A DNA stretch of 64,000 bases from Oceanicola sp. 502str15 (GCF_024105635.1 NZ_WYDQ01000001.1:3844501-3908500); one strand, 5' to 3'. Positions 16,905 to 25,720 are shown, counted from the first letter of the stretch. Made by a program: numbers and translations. Notes: generated by a model not told the origin, from the sequence alone.

Positions 16905-17969
16905 TCAAACTCCCGTATAGTCGCCCGGCACCTCTGCCGGGGTGATCGGCTTGCCGGATTTGCCCGAGAGGGCGGCGGCAAGGGTCATTTCCATGGCGGC
17001 GATCCCGTCGGCCCCGGTGCAGAGCACGGTATCGGTGCCGCCCGAGGCGACGGCGGCGAAACGCTCGATCTGGGCGAGCAGCGGGTCGATGCGCTCGAAG
17101 GCGGGGCCGGGGGTGCGGGCCAGCGGCTTGGACCATTCGATCTCACCCGGGCCGGAGCGGCCAAAGCGGGTGAGCGAGGGGAAGGCCAGCGCGCCCTCGG
17201 TGCCCACGAAACGCAGGTAATCCTCGCCCGATCCGGCGATGATCGGGTTTTCGTAGCTGGAGGCCTCGAAGTTCCAGGGCGAGGCCCCGGCATCGGAGAC
17301 AAGGAAGGAGGCCAGCGCGCCGCCCGCAAAGCGGAAGGCCACGGCGGCGGTGTCTTCAATGACAAAGCCGCGCCGGGCGGAGGAGAGCAGGGCGGTGGCC
17401 TCTGTCATGTCGCCGACGAAGAAGCGCAGCAGGTCGATCTCGTGGGTGAGGTTGGTGAGCAAGGGGCCTGCGCCGGGGGCGCGGCGCCAGTCGACATCGT
17501 AGTAGGTGTCATGCTTGCGCAGGGACCAGAGGCCCTGCACGCCGACGAGATCGCCGGTTTCGGCCAGCGCGTCGCGGGCGGCGATGGAAAACGGGTGGCA
17601 GCGGCGGTGGTGGCCGGTGAAGAGCGGCAGGCCTGCGGTTTCGGCCTGCGTGACGAGGGTGCGGGCCTCGTCGAGCGTTGCCGCCGTGGGCTTTTCGACC
17701 AGCACGGCCCAGCCGCGCGACAGGCAGGCAGATGCTGAGGCGGCGTGGTCTTGCGTGGGGGTGGCGATGACGGCGGCGCGGGTTTCGGCCGGAACCTCCG
17801 CGATGCTGGCCACGGCGGTGAGGCCCTGCGCTTCCAGCTCGGCGCGGCGGGGGGCGTGGGGCTCGACCACGGCGGTGATCTGCACGGCGGGCGAAAGGCT
17901 CGCGACCTCGACGTGGCGCATGCCGATGGAGCCTGCGCCGATGATGCAGAGCGGGAGAGGGGTGGTCAT
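16905..17969 (-). CDS. Gfo/Idh/MocA-family oxidoreductase
   Basis: NAD(P)-dependent sugar or sugar-derivative dehydrogenase of 354 aa. Residues 5-120 form the Rossmann domain (LCIIGAGSIGMRHVEV), with the family EKP motif (VLVEKPTAAT). The C-terminal alpha/beta domain contains LTNLTHEIDLLRFFVGD, whose histidine is the usual catalytic position. AGGAGG lies 7 bases before the ATG. It is first in a four-gene minus-strand operon and ends 2 bases before the next start. The substrate cannot be read from sequence. Confidence 0.88.
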   Translation of the reverse strand: MTTPLPLCIIGAGSIGMRHVEVASLSPAVQITAVVEPHAPRRAELEAQGLTAVASIAEVPAETRAAVIATPTQDHAASASACLSRGWAVLVEKPTAATLDEARTLVTQAETAGLPLFTGHHRRCHPFSIAARDALAETGDLVGVQGLWSLRKHDTYYDVDWRRAPGAGPLLTNLTHEIDLLRFFVGDMTEATALLSSARRGFVIEDTAAVAFRFAGGALASFLVSDAGASPWNFEASSYENPIIAGSGEDYLRFVGTEGALAFPSLTRFGRSGPGEIEWSKPLARTPGPAFERIDPLLAQIERFAAVASGGTDTVLCTGADGIAAMEMTLAAALSGKSGKPITPAEVPGDYTGV

Positions 17970-18061
17970 CAAGCGGCCTCCTGCCGGGTGATCCGAAGGT
18001 CTGCCGTCACAGCCCGCTGTCGATCCCTACAATCGGGAGGCGAACAAGTGGAGGAGACGAC

Positions 18062-18520
18062 ATGCTGAAACAGATGATCGGGGCCATGGCCCTTGCCGCA
18101 ATGCCCTGCGCCGCGCTGTCCGAGCAGACCTCGGGCGAGGTGGGGGGCTTTCCGCCGGAAGATATCGAGATGATGGTGAAGACGGGCGAGGGCGGGGCGC
18201 CGGAGGTGTCGGCGACCGAGTTCAAGCTGGCGCTGGGGGGCTACTACCGGTTCAACTTCACCTGCCCGGATGCGGTGGATGACCAGAGCGGATTTCACTT
18301 TGAATCCGAGGGGTTGATGACCAACGCCCATGTGCGCGTGGTCTCCGTTGGCGACATGGAGATCTACATGCAGGGGCTCGGCTTCAGGGCGCTGGAATGC
18401 GACGAGCCGGGCACGGTGAAGTTCAGCTTCCACCCGATGCGGGCGGGCAGCTATGACTTCATCGTGCGCGACCACAGTGAGCCGCCGCAGCAGGTGGAAG
18501 GGGTGTTCGTGGTCGAATAG
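18062..18520 (+). CDS. Small secreted protein of unknown function, possibly cupredoxin-like
   Basis: The 152-aa product has a short signal peptide (MLKQMIGAMALAAMPCAALS). The mature part is short, beta-strand-rich and acidic, with two cysteines (FTCPD and ALECDEPG) and an ending VKFSFHPMRAGSYDFIVRD that resembles the closing strands of a cupredoxin sandwich. A full set of copper ligands is not obvious. GGAGGAG lies 7 bases before the ATG, a strong site. It is a lone plus-strand gene between two minus-strand operons and ends 5 bases from the convergent uxaA stop. Periplasmic location is likely; function is unknown. Confidence 0.75.
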   Translation: MLKQMIGAMALAAMPCAALSEQTSGEVGGFPPEDIEMMVKTGEGGAPEVSATEFKLALGGYYRFNFTCPDAVDDQSGFHFESEGLMTNAHVRVVSVGDMEIYMQGLGFRALECDEPGTVKFSFHPMRAGSYDFIVRDHSEPPQQVEGVFVVE

Positions 18521-18525
18521 CGGCC

Positions 18526-20019
18526 TCACATGACCGCCCCGATCTGCCAAGGGACGAACTCGTAATCGCCAAGGCCCTGCGCCTCGGACTTGCTCTGCTC
18601 GCCCGAGGCCATGCGCAGCCACATCTCGTAGATCTCGCGGCCCACCTCCTCAACCGAGGCGCCGCCGGTGAGGATGCGGCCTGCGTTCACGTCCATGTCT
18701 TCGGTCATCCGGTTGAACATCTCGGTGTTGGTGGCGACCTTCATCGAAGGCGAGGGCTTGGCCCCGAAAGCGGAGCCGCGCCCGGTGGTGAAACAGACGA
18801 GGTTGCAGCCCGAGGCGATCTGCCCGGTCACGGAGGCCGGGTCGTAGCCCGGGGAATCCATGAAGGTGAAGCCCTTGGCGGTGACTTCTTCGGCGTATTT
18901 GTAGACCCCCACCAGCGGCGTGGTGCCGCCCTTTGCCGCCGCGCCGAGGGACTTTTCGAGGATGGTCGTGAGGCCGCCCTTCTTGTTGCCGGGGCTTGGG
19001 TTATTGTCCATCGAGCCCTTGTTGCGGGCGGTGTAATCTTCCCACCACTTGATGAGGCCGATGAGCTTTTCGCCGGTGGCGCGGTCGACGGCGCGGGCGG
19101 TGAGCAGGTGCTCGGCGCCGTAGATCTCGGGGGTTTCGGCCAGAACGCCGGTGCCGCCCTGCGCCACCAGCAGATCGCAGGCGTAGCCGACGGCGGGGTT
19201 GGCGGTGACGCCGGACCATGCGTCGGAGCCGCCGCATTGCAGGGCGACGGTGAGATCGGAGGCGGGGCACTCTTCGCGCTGCACGTCGTTGACCAGCGGC
19301 AGCATGGCCTCGATCTTCTTGATGCCCAGCTCGACGGTTTTGCGCAACCCGCCGACATCCTGAATGTTCATGGTCTGGAACAGCGGTCCGGGCACGAGGC
19401 CGTAGGCTTCGATCAGCCAGTCGATCTGGTTCATCTCGCAGCCCAGCCCCGCCATCAGCACCGCGCCGATGTTGGGGTTCTTGGCGTAGCCCCACATGAC
19501 CCGTTGCAGCGCCTCGAAGCCATCGCCATCGCCCGCCATGCCGCAGCCGGTGCCGTGGACGAAGGCGACGACGCCATCGACCTGCGGATAGGCCTCCAGC
19601 TTGTCGGGCGTGAAGTGGGCGGCGATCATCCGGGCGGCGGTGGCGGAGCAGTTCACCGAGGTGAGCACGGCGATGTAGTTGCGGGTGCCGACCTTGCCGG
19701 AGGCGCGGCGGTAGCCTTTGAAGGTATCGCGCCGGGTGGCCGGAGCGACGGGCCGCAGGTTGGTGGAGAACTCGTAGGCGGTGTCGACGTTGCGAAACTC
19801 GAGGTTGTGGCTGTGGACGTGTGCGCCTTGGGCGATGTCTTCTGCCGCGTAGCCGATCACCTGCGCGTATTTGCGCACCGGCGCGCCCTTGGCGATATCC
19901 TCGGCGGCCATCTTGTGGCCACGCGGGATGAGCTGGGTGGCGCCATCGGTGCCGACTTCGAGCGGGGTGATGGCGGTGACGACGTTGTCGTCGGGCGAAA
20001 GGCGGACGGTTTGGCTCAT
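18526..20019 (-). CDS. uxaA: UxaA-family altronate/sugar-acid dehydratase
   Basis: UxaA dehydrates D-altronate to 2-keto-3-deoxy-D-gluconate; relatives act on galactarate. The 497-aa protein has an N-terminal SAF domain (about 1-95, with LIPRGHKMAAEDIAKG) and the long catalytic part with the GYRRASGKVGTRNYIAV segment, cysteines in HGTGCGM, LGCEMNQ and ALQCGGSDAWSG, and SMDNNPSPGNKKGGLTTI. The length matches full-length UxaA (about 495). It is last in the dctP-dctQ-dctM-dehydratase-oxygenase-uxaA operon. Altronate is the default substrate; galactarate or another aldarate is possible. Confidence 0.85.
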   Translation of the reverse strand: MSQTVRLSPDDNVVTAITPLEVGTDGATQLIPRGHKMAAEDIAKGAPVRKYAQVIGYAAEDIAQGAHVHSHNLEFRNVDTAYEFSTNLRPVAPATRRDTFKGYRRASGKVGTRNYIAVLTSVNCSATAARMIAAHFTPDKLEAYPQVDGVVAFVHGTGCGMAGDGDGFEALQRVMWGYAKNPNIGAVLMAGLGCEMNQIDWLIEAYGLVPGPLFQTMNIQDVGGLRKTVELGIKKIEAMLPLVNDVQREECPASDLTVALQCGGSDAWSGVTANPAVGYACDLLVAQGGTGVLAETPEIYGAEHLLTARAVDRATGEKLIGLIKWWEDYTARNKGSMDNNPSPGNKKGGLTTILEKSLGAAAKGGTTPLVGVYKYAEEVTAKGFTFMDSPGYDPASVTGQIASGCNLVCFTTGRGSAFGAKPSPSMKVATNTEMFNRMTEDMDVNAGRILTGGASVEEVGREIYEMWLRMASGEQSKSEAQGLGDYEFVPWQIGAVM

Positions 20020-20049
20020 GATTGGCTCGTAATTGAGTATGGGAGTGGG

Positions 20050-20991
20050 TCAGGCGCAGACGGGGGCGGTGCCGTCCCAGCGGTGGATCGGAATATGCGG
20101 CTCGGGGGCGAGGCGGGTGCGGGTGTCTTCCCACATCTGTTTCCAGACGCGCCAGTCCTTCAGCTCGCTTTCGGGGTTGGCCCGCGAGCGGGCGACGAAA
20201 TCGGGGAAGTGGGCGCGGCCGGTGGGCTGGCCGGTGACGTTGTAGCGGATGTCGAAGGACCAGCGGAAGGTGTCAGACACGTTGTCGAGCGACGCGTGGG
20301 GGGTCAGCGGGTGGAAGAGCACGGCGCCGCCGGCCTTGACCGGGAGGGGGCGGGCCTTGGTCTCGTCGAGCAGGCCTGGCGCGATGGAGGTCTGTTTCTG
20401 CGGGCAGTGCGGGTACATCTGCGGCTTGCCGGGGACCACTTGCAGGCAGCCGTTCTCCAGCGTGGCATCGGAGATGGCGAGCCAGACGGTGACGATCTCG
20501 GTGTCGTCGCCCTCGGCGTGGGCCACGGCGCGGTCCTGGTGCCAGTCGGTCGCCATGATGTGCGCGGTGGTCTCGGAGCCACGCAGGGTGCGCGAGGGGG
20601 GCTTGAGGCGGACGTGCTGGATCGGGTTGGAGGTGATCTCCGGGCCGATCAGGCATTCGACGAGGTCGAGCAGGCGGTCGCAGCGGAGCATGTCGAAGAC
20701 GGCGGGGCCCTGGTGCATCGGCGTGTCGGCGTGGATCTCGCTGCCGGGCAGGGTGATGTCCATCGGCTGGAACCACTCGCAGCCGGCCTCGTAGCTCACC
20801 AGCAGCTTCTGCCAGAAATCCATCCCGCCGGGCGCTGGCACCCGGCCTTCCGCATGCCAGCCGTCGTAGAGGCGGTCGAGCAGGGTGGTGTATTCGGCCT
20901 TCACGGCCTCCAGCACGGCGGCGGGCAGGACGTTGTCGACGACGAGGACGCCTTCGGTGTTGAAGGTGTCGATCTGGGCTTGGGTGAGCAT
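20050..20991 (-). CDS. Phytanoyl-CoA dioxygenase (PhyH)-family Fe(II)/2-oxoglutarate oxygenase
   Basis: This 313-aa protein has the non-haem iron triad of the family: His151 and Asp153 in DWHQDRAV and the distal His232 in PLTPHASLDN, with Arg243 (DTFRWSFDIRY) to hold 2-oxoglutarate. It would hydroxylate or oxidatively demethylate a substrate in the cytoplasm using O2 and 2-oxoglutarate. It lies 12 bases after an enolase-superfamily dehydratase and 30 before uxaA, inside a TRAP sugar-acid operon. An acyl-CoA substrate is unlikely from that context. AGGA lies 6 bases upstream of the ATG. The substrate is unknown. Confidence 0.85.
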   Translation of the reverse strand: MLTQAQIDTFNTEGVLVVDNVLPAAVLEAVKAEYTTLLDRLYDGWHAEGRVPAPGGMDFWQKLLVSYEAGCEWFQPMDITLPGSEIHADTPMHQGPAVFDMLRCDRLLDLVECLIGPEITSNPIQHVRLKPPSRTLRGSETTAHIMATDWHQDRAVAHAEGDDTEIVTVWLAISDATLENGCLQVVPGKPQMYPHCPQKQTSIAPGLLDETKARPLPVKAGGAVLFHPLTPHASLDNVSDTFRWSFDIRYNVTGQPTGRAHFPDFVARSRANPESELKDWRVWKQMWEDTRTRLAPEPHIPIHRWDGTAPVCA

Positions 20992-21003
20992 TTCGGTTCC
21001 TCC

Positions 21004-22092
21004 TCAGGCGCGGGTGGTTTCCAGCTGGTCCCAATCGAAGGTGACGCCGTGGCCCGGGGTTTCGGGGGCGGTGACGTGGCCTTCAACGACGGTCAGCGGG
21101 GTTTCGATGTAGTCGTTCAGCCCGAAGCTGTGCATTTCCAGGTAGCTCCGGTTGGGGCAGGCGGCGAGCAGGTGCACGGTTACGTCGTGGGCGCCGTGGC
21201 TGGTGACGGGCAGGTGGTGGGCCTCGGCGAGCGCGGCGATCTTCATGAAGCCGGTGACGCCGCCGCAGCCTGTAACATCCGGCTCGGGGTAGGAGATACC
21301 GCGTGAGTCGAAGAGGGTCTTGAACTCCCAGAGGGTGCGGAGGTTTTCGCCGGTGGCCAGCGGAACGCCGCCCTCGGAGAGAATGCGGGCATGGCCTGCG
21401 GGATCGTCGGGCGGGATCGGCTCTTCGAACCACGTGAGGTCGAAGTCGCGGAAGGCGCGGGCGGCGCGGATGGCCTGATCGACGGTGAACTTCATGTTGG
21501 CGTCGGTCATCAGCGGCATGTCGGGGCCGAAGGCGTCGCGCATGGCGGACATGCGGGCGACGTCTTCGCGGAGTGCGTCGCGGCCGCATTTGATCTTGAT
21601 GTGGCGGTGGCCGTTCCCGAAGTTGCGGTGAGTCTGGTCGACCAGTTCGGAGGGCGAGAGGTGCAGATCGACGCCGCCCATGTAGCAGGGCACGGTGGCA
21701 TCATAGCCGCCGAGCAGGCGCCAGAGGGGCAGGTTTGCGCGTTTGGCCTTGAGGTCCCAGAGCGCCATGTCGAGCGCGGAGAGAGCCATGACCGTTGGGC
21801 CGCCGCGCCCGCCGTAATGGGTGGCCCACCAGAGGTCTTTCCAAATCGCTTCGATCAGGTCTGCGTCGCGTCCCTGGACGCGGGGGGCCATCTCACGGGT
21901 GAGGATATTGGCGATGGCGCCGCCGTTGACGCCGCAGGTGTAGGTGTAGCCCATCCCCTCCGCGCCGTCGCTGTCGGTGACGCGGGCGGTGATGACCTCG
22001 AAATTCTCCATCGCGCCGTGCATCGAGTCTTCGAGCACGTTGGGAAGCGGGATGATGTAATGGTCGGCCTGAAGGCGGTCGATCTGGGCCAT
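21004..22092 (-). CDS. Enolase-superfamily (mandelate racemase/MLE) sugar-acid dehydratase
   Basis: The 362-aa protein has the capping domain (about 1-130) and a TIM barrel with Lys166/Lys168 (HIKIKCG), metal ligands Asp197 (TDANMKF), Glu223 (WFEEPIPPDD) and Glu249 (ATGENLRT), and a histidine at the end of a late strand (SHGAHD). This pattern fits acid-sugar dehydratases of the mandelate racemase group, which remove water to give 2-keto-3-deoxy acids. It directly follows dctM of TRAP system 1, so the imported acid may be its substrate. Which acid (fuconate, rhamnonate, galactarate or other) is not clear. Confidence 0.85.
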   Translation of the reverse strand: MAQIDRLQADHYIIPLPNVLEDSMHGAMENFEVITARVTDSDGAEGMGYTYTCGVNGGAIANILTREMAPRVQGRDADLIEAIWKDLWWATHYGGRGGPTVMALSALDMALWDLKAKRANLPLWRLLGGYDATVPCYMGGVDLHLSPSELVDQTHRNFGNGHRHIKIKCGRDALREDVARMSAMRDAFGPDMPLMTDANMKFTVDQAIRAARAFRDFDLTWFEEPIPPDDPAGHARILSEGGVPLATGENLRTLWEFKTLFDSRGISYPEPDVTGCGGVTGFMKIAALAEAHHLPVTSHGAHDVTVHLLAACPNRSYLEMHSFGLNDYIETPLTVVEGHVTAPETPGHGVTFDWDQLETTRA

Positions 22093-22167
22093 GGAATTGC
22101 GAGCTCCTTGCGGCCTGGAAAGGTGGGGCCGGGGCGGCGCTGGGCCGCCCCGGCGAAAGGGTGTGGT

Positions 22168-23760
22168 CTAAAGGAAGACCGAGACGATCGGCGGCCAGAC
22201 CAGCAGGACCGCGAGGGCCAGAAGCTGGAGGCAGATGAAGGGCAGGAAGCCCCGGAAGATCGCCGTGAGGGTGATGTGCGGCGGGGCCACGGACTTGAGG
22301 TAGAAGGCCGCGGGGCCGAAGGGTGGCGACAGGAAGGAGACCTGCATGTTCATACAGAACACCACGCCGAACCAGATCGCCACGTGCCTTGCTTCGAGCC
22401 CGCCGAGGAAGCCGAGCTCTTCAACCGGGAGCTTGAGCACGATGGGCAGGAACACCGGCATGATCAGCAACACGATGCCGACCCAGTCCATGAACATCCC
22501 CATGATGAGGAAGATCAGCATCATCGCAAGGATCACGCCCATGGTGGGCAGGTCGGCGGCGAGGATGAGGTTGGCCACATAGGTTGGCCCGCCCGCGAGG
22601 GTGTAGGCTGCCGCGAGGGCTGCCGCACCGATGGTGACCCAGATGATCGTGCCGGTGGACTTGAGCGTGCGCATTAGGCTGTCCCAGACGATATCGAAGG
22701 TCATCTCTCGGCGCAGGACGGAGATGGTGAACACCGCCACCACGCCCATGCCGGCGGCCTCGGTGATACCGGTGATGCCCATGTAGATCGAGCCGAGCAC
22801 AACGCCGATGACGATGACCGGGGCAACGAGGCCCTTGCCCATCTCCCAGCCTTCATTGGTGCGCTCGCGTCCCACAAGGAACACGGCGCCGAGGCAGAGC
22901 GCGAAGGCCAGCGCGATCCAGGGCATGTGATAGACCATGCCGAGCGCGATCGGATCTACGCCTTCGGTCATGTAGCCCTCGCCGGTGGCCCAGAAGAACA
23001 CCGCCCGCAGGAACAGCACGCCGGTGATCCAGAGCCCGAAGTAGGCGAGGAAGCCGAGGAAACGCATGCCCTTTTCCTTGCCCACAACGGCGCCTTCTTC
23101 CTCGGGCGGCAGCGGGGCCAGCGAGGGGTTCAGGTTGGTTCGGATCAGGATATAGACGATGAAGAACGAGGCCAGCATGAAGCCGGGCAGGAAGGACGCG
23201 GTGAAGAGCGCCTTGATCGAGGTTTCCGTCACCAGCCCGTAGAAGATGAGCACGATGGACGGCGGGATCATGGTGCCGAGCGAGCCGGAGGCACAAATGG
23301 TGCCGATGGCGAGGTTCTGGTTATAGCCGAGCCGCAGCATCTGGGGCAGGGCGATGAGGCCCAGCAACACCACTTCGCCGCCGATGATCCCCGACATTGC
23401 AGCCATGATGACGGCCATGACCGAGGTGACGATGGCGATGCCGCCGCGCATCCGGGAAAGCCAGACGTTCAGCGAGTTGTACATGTCCTTGGCGATGCCG
23501 GTGCGTTCGAGCAGGGCTGCCATGAAGATGAACAGGGGTATCGAGATGAGAACGTAGTTCGTCATCTGCCGATACACGGCCTGGCCGAGCACCGAGAAGG
23601 GGCCTTTGCCGAAGTCGCGGAACAGGATGTCGACGTCGAACTTGAGGATTAGCGTCACCACCGCGAGGAAGGCGGAGGCGAAGCCGAGGGGCATGCCGAT
23701 GGCAAGCAGGATGAACATGCCTGCAAGAACGAGCAGGCTGAGGGTGCCGATATCGACCAT
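22168..23760 (-). CDS. TRAP transporter 1, large permease (DctM)
   Basis: DctM is the channel-forming subunit of TRAP transporters and uses the sodium gradient. The 530-aa protein has more than twelve hydrophobic helices and conserved parts such as GIIGGEVVLLGLIALPQM, GSLGTMIPPSIVLIFYG and MDWVGIVLLIMPVFLPIV. It is about 100 residues longer than a standard DctM because of an extra central loop and helices (about 210-330), as in the long DctQ/DctM subgroup. It starts 3 bases after the dctQ stop. Confidence 0.92.
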   Translation of the reverse strand: MVDIGTLSLLVLAGMFILLAIGMPLGFASAFLAVVTLILKFDVDILFRDFGKGPFSVLGQAVYRQMTNYVLISIPLFIFMAALLERTGIAKDMYNSLNVWLSRMRGGIAIVTSVMAVIMAAMSGIIGGEVVLLGLIALPQMLRLGYNQNLAIGTICASGSLGTMIPPSIVLIFYGLVTETSIKALFTASFLPGFMLASFFIVYILIRTNLNPSLAPLPPEEEGAVVGKEKGMRFLGFLAYFGLWITGVLFLRAVFFWATGEGYMTEGVDPIALGMVYHMPWIALAFALCLGAVFLVGRERTNEGWEMGKGLVAPVIVIGVVLGSIYMGITGITEAAGMGVVAVFTISVLRREMTFDIVWDSLMRTLKSTGTIIWVTIGAAALAAAYTLAGGPTYVANLILAADLPTMGVILAMMLIFLIMGMFMDWVGIVLLIMPVFLPIVLKLPVEELGFLGGLEARHVAIWFGVVFCMNMQVSFLSPPFGPAAFYLKSVAPPHITLTAIFRGFLPFICLQLLALAVLLVWPPIVSVFL

Positions 23761-23763
23761 TGA

Positions 23764-24576
23764 TCAGTCCTCCAGCGTCTTGCGGATGTTTTCGATCTCT
23801 TGCTCGTCGAGCTCGTCGGTGTGGTGCTCGGGGGCCTTGTTCCAATCTGCGATGAGGTTGGAGACGGCCTGCACTGCGACGAGGCAGATGATGAAGAGAA
23901 TGGTGGCCTTCATGGTGCCGGGAATGGGCGGATCCCATGCCGTGCCGAAGGTTTCCATCCGCAGCAGGCGGGTTTTGGCATCGCCGTAGCCGCCCCAGAC
24001 CAGCGCGAAGGTGAAACCGACGATGAGGCCGACCGAGACGCAATCGGCGGTTTTCTGGGCCCAGCGGGGCATGATGTCGTAGATCACGTAGATCCGGATG
24101 TGGCTGCGCTGTTGCATGGCGTACTGCCCGGCAAACAGGAACACCACGCCGGCGATCCAGAGCGAAAGCTCGTTGGCCCAGAGCGTGGGCCGCGAGAATA
24201 CGTAGCGCGAGACCACCTCGTAGAACATGACGATCACGATCAGGCCGATCATGATCATCGCCATGCGCGAGGTGACGAGCGAAAGAATGTCGAAGAAGCC
24301 TGCGGGCTTATCCTCGATCGGACCGATGAAGTCCGAGAGGTAGATCGAGCCGAAGAGGATCGACAGGAAGGCCGAGCCGAGCATCAGGTAGACGACGGGC
24401 TTGCCCGAGGGGCGGATCATTTCGTGCATGCCGTAGGCATCGTCGAAGATCAGGTTGTTGACGATCAGCCAGAGCCAGACCAGCCCCGCCAGTGCAGTGA
24501 AGCCGATGGCCGCAATCCGGACCGGGCCTCGCAGCCCTCCGAGCCATACGCTTTCTTTTTCGAGAATTTCCGACAC
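23764..24576 (-). CDS. TRAP transporter 1, small permease (DctQ, long form)
   Basis: DctQ is the small membrane subunit. The 270-aa protein is longer than usual (about 170-200) and has an N-terminal two-helix extension before the core DctQ domain, where MFYEVVSRYVFSRPTLWANE and QYAMQQRSHIRIYV are recognisable. Long DctQ and long DctM occur together, as here. I chose GTG at 24576 because GGGGAGG lies about 7 bases upstream; the further TTG at 24591 would contain that ribosome-binding site. Confidence 0.87.
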   Translation of the reverse strand: MSEILEKESVWLGGLRGPVRIAAIGFTALAGLVWLWLIVNNLIFDDAYGMHEMIRPSGKPVVYLMLGSAFLSILFGSIYLSDFIGPIEDKPAGFFDILSLVTSRMAMIMIGLIVIVMFYEVVSRYVFSRPTLWANELSLWIAGVVFLFAGQYAMQQRSHIRIYVIYDIMPRWAQKTADCVSVGLIVGFTFALVWGGYGDAKTRLLRMETFGTAWDPPIPGTMKATILFIICLVAVQAVSNLIADWNKAPEHHTDELDEQEIENIRKTLED

Positions 24577-24608
24577 GGCGCGCCTCCCCAAGCGGTCATG
24601 TGATGAGT

Positions 24609-24694
24609 GCAGCCTTGCGTGCTGCGAAGAAGCGGCGAGCCCCGGCTGGCGGGGCTCGTCGCGGGTGTGGAGCGCGGTCCGAAAACCGCGCTCC
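24609..24694 (-). other. Three tandem stem-loops between dctP and dctQ of TRAP 1
   Basis: In the minus-strand transcript, directly after the dctP stop, come: 24669-24694 (GGAGCGCGGT with ACCGCGCTCC, perfect 10 bp, 6-base loop), 24632-24662 (13 bp with one wobble, 5-base loop) and 24609-24625 (GCAGC with GCTGC). None is followed by a clean T-run and downstream genes are needed, so processing or stabilisation of the dctP message fits better than full termination. Confidence 0.65.
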
Positions 24695-24703
24695 GACAGA
24701 TGC

Positions 24704-25720
24704 TTACTCGCTGATCAGACCCAGCTGAGTGAGGTAAGCCTTGTGGCTGGCGAGAAGCGCGGCGGCTTCCGGCGAACGGGTGCCCCAGTCTTCCCATGCA
24801 GCCTGAGCACCCTTGCGGAACTCTGCGCGGTCTTCCGGCGACCAGTCGTAGAGGGTCACGCCGTTGGCGGTGAGCTCGGCGGCGGCTTCAGCGTTGGCCT
24901 TCTCGTTCGACAGCGCGATCTGGAAGGAGAGCTTCTGCCAGGCAGTGTCGATGATGCGGCGCTGCTGCTCGGTCATCCCGTCCCACACGTCCTTGTTGCA
25001 GGCGAGGTGGTCGGACGGCATGGAGTGGAAGCCCGGGTAGGTGGCGTGCTTCACGATGTCATAGAGACCGAGGCCGACGTTGTTGGCGAGGCCCGAGGCA
25101 TCGGCACCGTCGATGATGCCGGTTTCCAGCGCGGTGAAGATCTCGGTGAAGTCCATCACGATCGGCGAGGCGCCGAGCTTTTCGAAGATCTCGGTTTCCA
25201 TGCCGGGGGGCGAACGGAACTTCCAGCCTTTCAGGTCTTCGAAGCCGTTGAGCGGCTTGGAGGACGAGAGCGACTCCTGGCCGTAGATCGACCAGCCGAT
25301 GAGCTGCATGCCCTGGGCGTTGTAGAGTTCCTGAGCGGCGGCGTAGCCGTCACCGTAGTAGAGCCAGGAATACTGCTGCCAGGGGGTGTCGTAGCCACCC
25401 ATGATGTCGCCGACGAACTGGAACGCGGGGTTCTTGCCGGTCTGGTAGGCGCCGCCGGTGGCGTCGCAGTCGACGATGCCGTTGATGGCGGCGTCGAAGG
25501 TCTCGGTCGTGGCAACCACGGACGAGGAGTAGAACATCTCGATCGTGATGTCGCCGCCGGACATGGTCTGGACGTCGTCGATCCAAGTGGCCAGCGCCTG
25601 GCCGGTGGGATGCTCGGTGGCATAGTGGGTCTGGATCCGAAGAGTGATCGGATCAGCGGACACGGCGCCTGCCACGAGGGCAGCGGCCGTGGCCGTTGAG
25701 AAAACGGTCGAAAGTTTCAT
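24704..25720 (-). CDS. TRAP transporter 1, solute-binding protein (DctP)
   Basis: DctP captures the substrate in the periplasm and delivers it to DctQM. The 338-aa precursor has a signal peptide (MKLSTVFSTATAAALVAGAVS, cut near ADP) and the DctP fold: LRIQTHYATEHPTGQALATW, the carboxylate-binding arginine region GWKFRSPPGMETEIF, and SPIVMDFTEIFTALETGIID. The substrate is probably a carboxylic or sugar acid. GGGAGG lies about 11 bases before the ATG. Two TGGYATACCA palindromes lie upstream. Confidence 0.92.
   Translation of the reverse strand: MKLSTVFSTATAAALVAGAVSADPITLRIQTHYATEHPTGQALATWIDDVQTMSGGDITIEMFYSSSVVATTETFDAAINGIVDCDATGGAYQTGKNPAFQFVGDIMGGYDTPWQQYSWLYYGDGYAAAQELYNAQGMQLIGWSIYGQESLSSSKPLNGFEDLKGWKFRSPPGMETEIFEKLGASPIVMDFTEIFTALETGIIDGADASGLANNVGLGLYDIVKHATYPGFHSMPSDHLACNKDVWDGMTEQQRRIIDTAWQKLSFQIALSNEKANAEAAAELTANGVTLYDWSPEDRAEFRKGAQAAWEDWGTRSPEAAALLASHKAYLTQLGLISE

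Noticed and set aside
19108..21306. A 732-codon open frame on the plus strand opposite uxaA and the oxygenase gene
   Set aside because: Its translation is low-complexity (G, A, D, V, H rich) with no known motif, and the opposite strand carries well-conserved enzymes. High GC produces such antisense frames.
24609..24694. Ordinary rho-independent terminator after dctP of TRAP 1
   Set aside because: No clear U-tract follows the stems, and dctQ and dctM downstream would lose expression. The same arrangement recurs in three other operons, so partial termination or message protection is more likely.
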